Positions 36,749-44,534 of a stretch of 62,017 nucleotides of DNA are shown in pieces. The stretch comes from Planctomycetota bacterium (GTDB lineage Bacteria; Planctomycetota; SZUA-567), in NCBI GenBank assembly GCA_031254915.1, contig JAIRTL010000003.1:1-62017 (forward strand), written 5' to 3'. The translations under genes were made by a program, and so were the position numbers. The notes beneath the pieces are model-generated. The model saw only the letters and a list, made by a program, of their open reading frames with translations. It made no database searches and was not told the DNA's origin. How positions within the stretch are numbered: the first letter of the stretch is position 1; each line of letters begins with the position of its first letter.

Positions 36749-37999
36749 CTATGCGGCGGTGCTTTTCTTGCCGCGGTTGAAAAAGGCGAACATGACGGTT
36801 CCCGCAAACAGGAGAATGGCTCCCAGATAAAATCCCCATACGCCGGACCCGGTCCGGTCGATGATGTACCCGGTGAGCGCGGGAGCCACTACCGACGAGG
36901 ACATGCCGAAGAAGTTGAACATGCCCAACGTGGTCGCGACCTTCGACTTGCTGGCCTTGTCGGAGACAAAGGAGATGAGAACGGGATCCACCGCCATCTT
37001 GCCGAGGAATCCGTAGAGGAGAAGGATGATCGACAGGCTGAGTGCGTTGGGCGCGAACATGGAAACGGTGATCAGCGCAAAGGCGGAGATTTCCAGGAAA
37101 ATGATGATCCTGCTCTTCTTGCCCCTCTTTTTGTCCGACAAATGCGCGAAGAACAATCCGCCGGGAACCGCCGTCACGGCGATCATGGAAACAATGAGCC
37201 CGATCAGGCCGCCCTTGATTCCGCGCTCGGTGGCGAGAAAATTGGGGAGCCAGGTCACGATCAGGTAATACGCATAGCAGGTGGTGAAATACAGAAGGTA
37301 GCAGGCAAGAAGCGAGGGCCTGAAAATCGAACCGTCGCTGTCGGACTCTTCGGTCCGTATGCCGCCGGCGGGCGCGGATGCGGCAGGGTTGCTTTCGCCC
37401 TTCTTGTCGGTGGAGCGCAGCGCGAAAGCGAACCACAGCACCTGCAGGAATATCAGGCCGGCGGATATCAGCACCATCGTTTGCCACGGGAACTGCATGG
37501 ACTTGACCAGCAGGCTGGCGGCGTTCATGCCGATGATCATCCCGAGGGCGGAACCACTGTTCACGATGGCCGTCGACAGCCCCTTCTTCCGCGGGGGGAC
37601 GTGTTGGGCAGTCATGGAGAAGGCCGCACCGTAATAGGAGCCGCAGCCCACCCCCGCAGCCACCGCGCCCACATAAATGCCGGTGATCGACTTCGCCAAG
37701 GCTATGGCGACCACGCCCAGGGCGAAAAGGAGAAAACCGGGAATCAGGATCTTCTTCTGGCCGAACTTGTCCACCAGAAAGCCGGACGGGATTTGCATCG
37801 CCGTATATCCGAAGAAATAGCATGAGGCGATCATCCCCATGGCCGAATTCGACTGCGTGCCGATGGTGTCCTGGATTTCGGGATAGATGGGGGAAAGCAT
37901 GGAGCGATAGACCCAAATAACGGTCCAGCCCATGCAAAACGTGAACACGACCTTTTTCCAATAATTATCCGGCAATACCTTGTCATCGCTCGTCAACAT
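36749..37999 (-). CDS. MFS transporter
   Basis: A 416-residue protein with twelve predicted hydrophobic segments and the MFS loop motif in GFLVDKFGQKKILIPG (between helices 2 and 3). A cytoplasmic loop of about 35 residues in the middle (TDKKGESNPAASAP and on) separates the two six-helix halves. ATG 37999 follows AAGGAA. The resemblance is to anion:cation symporters for organic acids. It starts 55 bases after allC in the same operon, so a substrate such as allantoate or ureidoglycolate is plausible but not proven. Confidence 0.8.
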   Translation of the reverse strand: MLTSDDKVLPDNYWKKVVFTFCMGWTVIWVYRSMLSPIYPEIQDTIGTQSNSAMGMIASCYFFGYTAMQIPSGFLVDKFGQKKILIPGFLLFALGVVAIALAKSITGIYVGAVAAGVGCGSYYGAAFSMTAQHVPPRKKGLSTAIVNSGSALGMIIGMNAASLLVKSMQFPWQTMVLISAGLIFLQVLWFAFALRSTDKKGESNPAASAPAGGIRTEESDSDGSIFRPSLLACYLLYFTTCYAYYLIVTWLPNFLATERGIKGGLIGLIVSMIAVTAVPGGLFFAHLSDKKRGKKSRIIIFLEISAFALITVSMFAPNALSLSIILLLYGFLGKMAVDPVLISFVSDKASKSKVATTLGMFNFFGMSSSVVAPALTGYIIDRTGSGVWGFYLGAILLFAGTVMFAFFNRGKKSTAA

Positions 38000-38054
38000 G
38001 TCAGTTCCTTGGTTGTTTGCATGAATGTGCTTCACATATGCCCCGCGACCGCCG

Positions 38055-39278
38055 TCAATATGCCAGGCGGCGAAGCGTTTCGCCCAGCGCGATCATCCCC
38101 GCGCGGATGTCCTCGAGTTTCGTGTCCTCGGCCGGATTGTGGCTGATGCCGGCAATGCTCGGGACGAAGATCATCCCGGTGGGAACGTGCACGGCGAAGA
38201 TTTGCGAATCGTGTCCCGCGCCGCTGTGCATCTTCCTGTGGGCGAGCTTCCGTTCCTTGCACACGTCCTCGATCAGGGCGACGATCTCCCCGTCCATCGG
38301 AACGGGCTTCTCGTCCATCCAGTTGTCGATCTCGATTCCGATCCCCATCCCGCCGGCGATTTCCCGCATGTCCCGCTCCACCTCGGCGGTGAATTCGCGG
38401 AGCAGCTTTTCGTCGGTATGCCGGCAATCCATGGTGAAAAGCGTTTCGCCCGGCACGACGTTGACGGCATTGGGGCTGGGCACGACCTTGCCGAAAGTCA
38501 ACACCAGGACCTCGTCCCTTTTCTTCGCCTTTTCAATGGATGAGTCCACGATCCGGGCGAAACACTGCACGGTGTCCTTGCGGTATTTCATCAGCGTGGT
38601 GCCCGCGTGGTTGCTTTCCCCCCGAAGAGTGATGTTGTACCGCTTCTGCCCGACGATCGAAGTGACGACGCCGACCGTGTAGCCTTCCTGTTCAAGGAAA
38701 TTCCCCTGTTCGATATGAAGCTCGATGAACGCGCGGATGTCGGCGCGAGGCGTGCATTCGACCTGAAAATCGAAGCCGCAACCGCGCATGGCGTCCACGA
38801 AGCCGACGCCATCGGCATCCGCGAGTCGCTCCACGTCCCCGTTGTCGGCAAGGCCGAACATGTTCTTGCTGCCCCAGAACACATAGGGGAAGCGGGACCC
38901 CTCCTCCTCGGCCAGGGAGATCACCTGGACGCTCCGTTTCGGTTTGCCGTGGCGCTCGAGAAGCTTCTTTACCGCCAAATACCCGCCGACAATCCCCAAT
39001 TGTCCATCCAGCCTGCCGCCGTTGACGACGGTGTCGACGTGGGATCCGGTGGCGATCGTCTCTTCCGGGCATTCCGTTCCCTTCAGGGTGGCATAGAAGT
39101 TGCCGATCGCGTCGAAGCGACAGTCGAGGCCCAGGGCCTCGAAGCGCTCCTTCAACCCGTTTTGCGCCCGGAGCCAGCTGGGAGAATACAGCGTGCGGGT
39201 GGTGCCTTTGCCCTCGCCGTCGCTGATGGAGGAAAACCAGGTTATGGTTTGCCCAATTTCATCAATCGAAAATTCCAT
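38055..39278 (-). CDS. allC: allantoate amidohydrolase
   Basis: A 407-residue M20-family amidohydrolase. Metal-site motifs are GSHVDTVVNGGRLDGQLG (His80, Asp91), LAEEEGSRFP (Glu125/126), FIELHIEQG (about 192) and SGAGHDSQ (about 357), all arranged as in E. coli AllC. It converts allantoate to ureidoglycine with release of ammonia and CO2. Its frame is complete. A 193-base spacer with two palindromes separates it from allD upstream, whereas most other gaps in the operon are 50-70 bases, so allC and the MFS gene may be subject to attenuation. Other M20 carbamoylases are possible, but the neighbours make AllC the best call. Confidence 0.9.
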   Translation of the reverse strand: MEFSIDEIGQTITWFSSISDGEGKGTTRTLYSPSWLRAQNGLKERFEALGLDCRFDAIGNFYATLKGTECPEETIATGSHVDTVVNGGRLDGQLGIVGGYLAVKKLLERHGKPKRSVQVISLAEEEGSRFPYVFWGSKNMFGLADNGDVERLADADGVGFVDAMRGCGFDFQVECTPRADIRAFIELHIEQGNFLEQEGYTVGVVTSIVGQKRYNITLRGESNHAGTTLMKYRKDTVQCFARIVDSSIEKAKKRDEVLVLTFGKVVPSPNAVNVVPGETLFTMDCRHTDEKLLREFTAEVERDMREIAGGMGIGIEIDNWMDEKPVPMDGEIVALIEDVCKERKLAHRKMHSGAGHDSQIFAVHVPTGMIFVPSIAGISHNPAEDTKLEDIRAGMIALGETLRRLAY

Positions 39279-39295
39279 GTTTCCGTCCTCTCGTC

Positions 39296-39317
39296 AAAAT
39301 GCGGCCGGCCGCATTTT
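39296..39317. repeat. 22-bp perfect palindrome between allD and allC
   Basis: AAAATGCGGCC followed directly by its reverse complement GGCCGCATTTT. It lies 18 bases upstream of the allC start on the minus strand, and may be an operator or a hairpin that shapes translation of allC. Confidence 0.5.
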
Positions 39318-39363
39318 CTCGCGGAGCGTGTATGAAAATTCGGATCGTCCTGCCAGACGGGGA

Positions 39364-39435
39364 AAATCAGCGACAGGGTCGGCTTTGGGGCCGGCGGTTC
39401 CGGCCGAAACGATCACGGGAGCTGATTTTTGACGA
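39364..39435 (-). promoter_or_regulatory. structured region in the allD-allC spacer
   Basis: AAAATCAGC and GCTGATTTTT bracket an inner CGGC-rich stem (GGGGCCGGC...GGCCG). Together they could form a branched RNA hairpin just after the allD stop. It may be a terminator/attenuator or a processing site, and there is no strong U-tract on the minus strand. Confidence 0.4.
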
Positions 39436-39471
39436 AGCATGGCGCGACGAAACGATTTGTTGGACGCGCTC

Positions 39472-40542
39472 TCAGTTTTTGGCAAAGGCGTTCATGTTGT
39501 CGTAACGATTGAAATGCACGTCGTCACTGACAAGATAATCATAGATTTCCTTCACGATCGGTATGCCGTCCCTGCGGTACCGTTCGGCGACGCTTTCGCT
39601 TCTCTCCCCGGGATAAAACAGGCGGTCGAAGCCATCGGCGGGCTTCAGGGCGTGGATCTCCCCCACCATGTCGTCGATGGCCGCCAGGAAGGCTTCCCTG
39701 CCGACGAAGAACCCGGGATTGAGCGCGATGTGGATCTGGCCGAGTTCCCTGCCGGCCGACAAATCGGCGTACATGGAGGAAACGTGCTTGCCGGAAGGCT
39801 GTCCCAGGAGAACGCCGGCAAGGATATCGACCATCATCATCAGTCCCGAACCTTTTGCGCCGGCGACGGGGACCAGCCCGGCGACGGCGTTGGGGTCGGT
39901 TGTGGGCCTCCCGTTGGAGTCGACCGCCCATGTGTCGGGAATCGCCTTGCCCTTGGAGCGGGAGTCCAGGATCTTCCCCCAGGCGCCGACCGTCGTGGCC
40001 ATATCGAAAATAACCGGCTCGCCGTTCTTTCTGGGCGCGCAAAAACCGATGGGGTTGGTGCCGAAATAGGGTTCCGCGCCGCCGTAGAGCACGACCATGG
40101 GGTCCGACTGCGCCATGGAGAGCATGATATAGCCCTTCTCCGCCGCCTTGCGCAGAAAATAGGAAAGCGTGCCGCAATGCCCCAGCCTCTTCATGCCGAC
40201 GACGCCCACGCCGGTCTTTTCCGCGAGGCGGATGGCTTCGTCCGTCCCCATCAGGGCGACCAGATGGCCGACGGCGTTGTCGCCGTCGATGATGGTGATG
40301 CTGTCGCTCTTGTGATCGTACTTGAAATCGGGCTTCGCGTTGCTGCCGCCCTTGGCGATGCGCTCCGAGTAGTATTCCACCCGCACCGCGCCGTGCGAAT
40401 GCACGCCCCTGGAATCCGCATAGGCCAGGTGATCCGCGACAGCCTCCGCATGGGAGTCCGGCAGGCCCGCCTTCATGAATTTCGTTTTCATGAGCCGCTT
40501 CAGTTCGTCATATTTCACCCGTACGGTCGCTTCCTCACTCAT
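39472..40542 (-). CDS. allD: ureidoglycolate dehydrogenase (NAD+)
   Basis: A 356-residue member of the malate/L-lactate/ureidoglycolate dehydrogenase (YlbC/LdhA2) family; E. coli AllD has 349. Visible are the N-terminal HLAYADSRGVHSHGAVRVEYY, the HCGTLSYFLRKAAEKG loop, GGAEPYFGTNPIGFCAP and the C-terminal GSGLMMMVDILAGVLLG with the FFVGREAF region. It oxidises ureidoglycolate to oxalurate, making NADH. The start with AAAAGGA upstream is clear; the open frame continuing further upstream is only the shadow of allE. Position between allE and allC supports the call. Confidence 0.9.
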   Translation of the reverse strand: MSEEATVRVKYDELKRLMKTKFMKAGLPDSHAEAVADHLAYADSRGVHSHGAVRVEYYSERIAKGGSNAKPDFKYDHKSDSITIIDGDNAVGHLVALMGTDEAIRLAEKTGVGVVGMKRLGHCGTLSYFLRKAAEKGYIMLSMAQSDPMVVLYGGAEPYFGTNPIGFCAPRKNGEPVIFDMATTVGAWGKILDSRSKGKAIPDTWAVDSNGRPTTDPNAVAGLVPVAGAKGSGLMMMVDILAGVLLGQPSGKHVSSMYADLSAGRELGQIHIALNPGFFVGREAFLAAIDDMVGEIHALKPADGFDRLFYPGERSESVAERYRRDGIPIVKEIYDYLVSDDVHFNRYDNMNAFAKN

Positions 40543-40601
40543 GGTCGTATCCTTTTCTTGTGGTTGAGCCGGCGGTCGGATCCTTGCGGTTGAGCCGGCG
40601 G

Positions 40602-41393
40602 TCAGATAACCTCGTCCCGGTTGCAGTCCTTGGAATAGATGTAGGCGAAAGGCCCGTCGTTGCCCACCGCGTACGCCGCCTGTCGGCTGTACGCGGCCAT
40701 GAAGATATAGTCGCCCTTCCGCACAGGCATCCACTCGTTCCCGAGGTTGTACATCCCCGTTCCGGAAAGAACGTAGGCGCCGTGCTCCTGCACATGCGTC
40801 TCCACATAGCCGTGGGAGGCGCCCTGTTCGAACGAGAGGATGTGCATGTTCATGTCGAACGACGGATCGTCGCCCGAGGGCAGGAAATTGTAGAATTTCA
40901 GGTTTCCCATCCCCTCGTAGTCGATGGCCTGCAGATCGGCGACGTTGCCGATCACGACGGGCGGTTCCTGGAATCCCTTCGCCGGCCGGTAGCGCCGCTT
41001 GTACAGGAAGAGGTTCGCCGCGGCGGCGCCTTTGTTCTTCAGGTCCATCGATTTGCCGGGCGGGCAGAAGGCATAGCCGCCGGACGCGAGGGCGGACGAC
41101 GAGCCGTCGACGGCCGCGGCGATTTCGCCGGCAATGACATAAACGAACGTCTCGACGCCGTCGCCGCCGAACGCGGCCACGCCGCCATCGGGCTTGACGT
41201 CGACCAGGTAATCCACAAAGGTCGCGCCCATCTTGGGCGAGGCGAGTATGGTCGTGTCGCACTTGGTGAAACCGGGGATGACGTTGTTCACCATGCCGTC
41301 CGGCGTGAGAAGCGCGTATTCGCCCTTTTTGACGACAGACCGTGACGCCAGGACATCCTTTGGAAAGCCGAGTTTGTTGTTGCGAAATCCCAT
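40602..41393 (-). CDS. allE: ureidoglycine aminohydrolase
   Basis: A 263-residue bicupin protein, matching E. coli AllE/YlbA (261) in length. The second cupin has HILSFEQGASHGYVETHVQE, with Glu/His metal ligands, followed by LSGTGMYNLGNEWMPVRKGD and a YIFMAAYSRQAAYA segment. It releases ammonia from ureidoglycine to give (S)-ureidoglycolate. ATG 41393 follows AGGAGG at 7 bases. Placement between allG and allD fits the pathway order. Confidence 0.92.
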   Translation of the reverse strand: MGFRNNKLGFPKDVLASRSVVKKGEYALLTPDGMVNNVIPGFTKCDTTILASPKMGATFVDYLVDVKPDGGVAAFGGDGVETFVYVIAGEIAAAVDGSSSALASGGYAFCPPGKSMDLKNKGAAAANLFLYKRRYRPAKGFQEPPVVIGNVADLQAIDYEGMGNLKFYNFLPSGDDPSFDMNMHILSFEQGASHGYVETHVQEHGAYVLSGTGMYNLGNEWMPVRKGDYIFMAAYSRQAAYAVGNDGPFAYIYSKDCNRDEVI

Positions 41394-41460
41394 CGTGTCG
41401 CCTCCTGTCAATTGCAGTCATGAAATAAACGAAGTTTCGAATGCGTCCTGGGCGGCGGCG

Positions 41461-42885
41461 TTACTTCGCGTATTTTTCCGCGAAGGCGCGAACGGCATCC
41501 TCCATGATCGTCATCGGCGGGTTGACTATTCCGGCGCCGACCTGGCCGATTCCGGGCTCCCGGTGCGCCACGCCGGTGTTGATGACGGGCAGGATGCCGG
41601 TGGCGACCACCTTGCGGATATCGATGGCGGTGGGCACGCCGGCGAAATCCATGTTGGGCATGGCCAGGGCCGGATTCTGGCCGACGGTGATTTCTCCCAT
41701 GCTGTTGGTATAGCGCTGGGCGTCGGCGAGGCCGCCCGCGCCGACAAAACGGACTACCGCCGGCGCCGACCCCATGGCGAAGCCGCCAATGCCGATGCAC
41801 TCCACAATGGCGGAATCGCCCATATCCGGATTGGCGTCCCTTTCACTGAATCCGGGGAAGTAGAGCGCCTCGGGTTTCAGGCAGGGCGCCTGGAACCATT
41901 GCTGGCCGAGACCGGAAACGGTTATGCCGAAATTGACGCCGTTGCGGCTCATGGCGGTGATCACGGTGGAATGGGGAACGTCGCGGCACGGATCCATGAT
42001 CGCCTTGCTCGCGGCCATGGCGAGATTGAGGAAAAACTGTTCGTTGCCGCTGCCGACGAACGCCGCCACCTTCGTTCCGTTTTCGCGCCCCTTCAGCGCG
42101 TCGTGGAGCGGACCGGCGATGGCCTTGTAGAAATTCAGGCTGGCGGCGACGTTCCTTTGGTGCATCTCGTCGCCCATGGCAAGGGACTGGGCGATGATGT
42201 TCTTCAGGTTGACGCCTCCCATGGACCGGACGGCCTCGTCCAGAGTCGGCGCCACCTCCTTTTCCAGCCAGCGCAGGCGTTCGATGACCTCGGGACCGTT
42301 CGCGCCGAAGCGCATGACCTTGCCGATGCCCTCGTTGATGGTGCAATAGGCCTTGTTGCCGAACGTTTCGTTTTCAACCACGAATACCGGCATCGAGTAG
42401 GAGATCATGCCTGTCATCGGGCCGACGGCGTTCCGGGCGTGGTTGGGGCCGTAGGTGATTTTACCCGACGCCATCATCTCCGCCGCTTCCTCGTCCGTCC
42501 CGGCGAGACCCTCGTAGCGGATGGCGCCGAGGAACGCGCCTTTCATGGGGCCGCACATGTCCCGCCATTCGATCGGCGGGCCGGCGTGGAGAATGGTCGT
42601 CCTGGTCATTCCCTCGATGCACTGGTGCGCGGGCAGGACCCGCCGCAGCGTGGGCTGTCCCTTGAGAATGCGGTCGAAGACCGCCCGGTTCGCCTTGTCG
42701 ACCAGGGACTGGCCGTTTTCATCGATGCATGCGGTGTCTATTTCGAACAACGCGCCGACAAGATCGGTGTCGCCCGACGCCGGCGGCTTCCAGTCAAGCC
42801 GGACGAAGGGGGTGCCGGTATCTTGCAGGGCCTGGTCAAAAGCTTCGACGCCGATGGCGACGACGCGCAATTTTTCTGCTGACAT
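41461..42885 (-). CDS. allG: DUF1116 protein, oxamate carbamoyltransferase subunit AllG (YlbE-like), copy 1
   Basis: A 474-residue DUF1116 protein. Family stretches include HAGPPIEWRDMCGPMKGAF, MGDEMHQRNVAASLNFYK, GNEQFFLNLAMAASKAI and SAIVECIGIGGFAMG, with PDMGDSAIVE preceding. E. coli AllG (YlbE) works with FdrA (AllF) and AllH to split oxalurate into oxamate and carbamoyl phosphate. It lies 66 bases after fdrA copy 1 and is first of the ureide-enzyme genes after it. A paralogue at 50682-52103 shares most of these motifs. No allH accompanies this copy, so it may act with the distant AllH or on another carbamoyl compound. Confidence 0.88.
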   Translation of the reverse strand: MSAEKLRVVAIGVEAFDQALQDTGTPFVRLDWKPPASGDTDLVGALFEIDTACIDENGQSLVDKANRAVFDRILKGQPTLRRVLPAHQCIEGMTRTTILHAGPPIEWRDMCGPMKGAFLGAIRYEGLAGTDEEAAEMMASGKITYGPNHARNAVGPMTGMISYSMPVFVVENETFGNKAYCTINEGIGKVMRFGANGPEVIERLRWLEKEVAPTLDEAVRSMGGVNLKNIIAQSLAMGDEMHQRNVAASLNFYKAIAGPLHDALKGRENGTKVAAFVGSGNEQFFLNLAMAASKAIMDPCRDVPHSTVITAMSRNGVNFGITVSGLGQQWFQAPCLKPEALYFPGFSERDANPDMGDSAIVECIGIGGFAMGSAPAVVRFVGAGGLADAQRYTNSMGEITVGQNPALAMPNMDFAGVPTAIDIRKVVATGILPVINTGVAHREPGIGQVGAGIVNPPMTIMEDAVRAFAEKYAK

Positions 42886-42951
42886 TGTTATCTCCCGGTA
42901 CAGTCTATGTTGTATGGCTGGTTTTTGTCGTTGTTGCGGCCCCTGTCCGCC

Positions 42952-44484
42952 CTACGCGCCCTGAGCGGCCCGGACGGCCCAGGCGGCGGCATAGGCGTTG
43001 GATGCGAAAACGACGACTCCCGCCCTCTCCAGAATGGCGACCTGGTCGCTCCGACTCGGCGCATCGCCTTTCGTGCCGCAAACGGACGCGACCACCTGTT
43101 TTTTGCGGCTGGCCCCGCCGGACTGCTTGTCCGCCTTTTCCAGCGCCCGCGCCACCAGGTTAGCCTGATCGGGATGGGAACCGTAGCCGATGACCATGTC
43201 GATAAGCGCCACGGCCGCTTTCGGGTTGCAGAGGGCGTCGACAAGCCGCTCCATCTTCAATTCCGGAGCCATCATCGGATGCGGGCGGCCGACGGTGAAT
43301 TCGTCCTCGCCCAAATCCAGGAAGACGTGGCCTTCGACCCTGTCCTTGCCGGTGATGTGCTTGAAGCCGCCGACCTTGAGGTTGGAAAATTTATCCCCGG
43401 GAAGCCGGGCGGCGGCGATTTCGGCCGCTTCCTGACACAGGGTGCCGCCGCCGAAAATACCGTAAACGAAACCAGGCTTCAAGCCGGCATGAAGCGGGTA
43501 ATCGTCCTTTTTGCCGTCGAGGTCGGCGGAAGCGTTGACGTGCCGCGCCACCATGATCGAGAAGTCGGTCAGATTCCCGGCCGTGCCTATGCCCGCCTTG
43601 TTCTCGGCGTCGTAATTGGACGCCCCCATGTAGTGCATGAACACCTTTTTGCCCAGTCCGCGGCAGCGCTCGAGGATTTTGGCGCGGGTGGCTTCCCCCG
43701 GAGGTTTGCCGAGAATGGCGATGATCGTGGTGCCGGCGTCCGCCGCGAGGCGCTCGAGGGCGGTGAGGGCGGTGAGGCCGCCGATGTCGTCCTTGAGATC
43801 GCGGCCGCCGGTGCCGTAGGCCTGGCTGATGCCGACGTCCATGCGATCGAGGAGGCAGCAAACCTCCTGCAGGCCGGTTCCGGACGCGCCGATGAGGCCG
43901 ACCGGGCCGGGGCGCACGTGATTGGCGAAGGCCAGCGGGGTCCCGTTGATGATGGCGGTGCCGCAGTCCGGCCCCATGACCAAAAGCTTTTTGCGGGACG
44001 CCATGGTTTTCAAGGCGAGCTCATCGGCGATGGAGATGTTGTCGCTGTACAGCATGACGTCCGTGTTGTTCGCCACCGCTCTGGCCGCCTCGTAGCGGGC
44101 ATAATCGCCGGCGACGGAAATGAGGGCGGCGTTCAGACCCGGGTCCGCGGCCATGGCGGCGTCGATGGTGCGCGGCACGGACGCGCCGCGGGCGTCTTCC
44201 CGCTTCCTGGCCGGCGCCTCCTCCAGCATGGCGACGACGGCGGCGGCGGCGGCCTCGAGCCCGTCCTCGTCGGCCCTCACCGCAATGACCAGGTCGTTGG
44301 CGTTGGCGGCCCGGATTTCCGGCGTCATCAGTCCCGACGCTTCGAAAAGCTCCTTGTTTCGGGGGGTTCCCATCATGGCGGAAACCGTCTCCGCGCCCCC
44401 CCTCTCTTTCGCCTGGCCCGAGAGCTTCATAAGGAAAACCGAATCCCGATAACTGTTCGGCATGATGATGGTTTTGATTTTCAT
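42952..44484 (-). CDS. fdrA: FdrA/AllF, oxamate carbamoyltransferase subunit, copy 1
   Basis: A 510-residue FdrA protein, built like succinyl-CoA synthetase alpha/ADP-forming acyl-CoA ligases (CoA-binding and ligase-like domains). Conserved stretches shared with E. coli FdrA are YRDSVFLMKLSG, VSAMMGTPRNKELF, LLVMGPDCGTAIINGTPLAF (about 165-185), GASGTGLQE and GEDEFTVGRPHPMM, with CGTKGDAPSRSDQ near the end. It lies between the NfnAB-like gene and allG in one minus-strand operon. ATG 44484 follows GAGGA. The open frame upstream overlapping the NfnAB gene is a shadow. Confidence 0.9.
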   Translation of the reverse strand: MKIKTIIMPNSYRDSVFLMKLSGQAKERGGAETVSAMMGTPRNKELFEASGLMTPEIRAANANDLVIAVRADEDGLEAAAAAVVAMLEEAPARKREDARGASVPRTIDAAMAADPGLNAALISVAGDYARYEAARAVANNTDVMLYSDNISIADELALKTMASRKKLLVMGPDCGTAIINGTPLAFANHVRPGPVGLIGASGTGLQEVCCLLDRMDVGISQAYGTGGRDLKDDIGGLTALTALERLAADAGTTIIAILGKPPGEATRAKILERCRGLGKKVFMHYMGASNYDAENKAGIGTAGNLTDFSIMVARHVNASADLDGKKDDYPLHAGLKPGFVYGIFGGGTLCQEAAEIAAARLPGDKFSNLKVGGFKHITGKDRVEGHVFLDLGEDEFTVGRPHPMMAPELKMERLVDALCNPKAAVALIDMVIGYGSHPDQANLVARALEKADKQSGGASRKKQVVASVCGTKGDAPSRSDQVAILERAGVVVFASNAYAAAWAVRAAQGA

Positions 44485-44534
44485 GGCGTCCTCGACTGAA
44501 AGAAATATGAAAGGTGCGCAATCCCGTACGCAGT

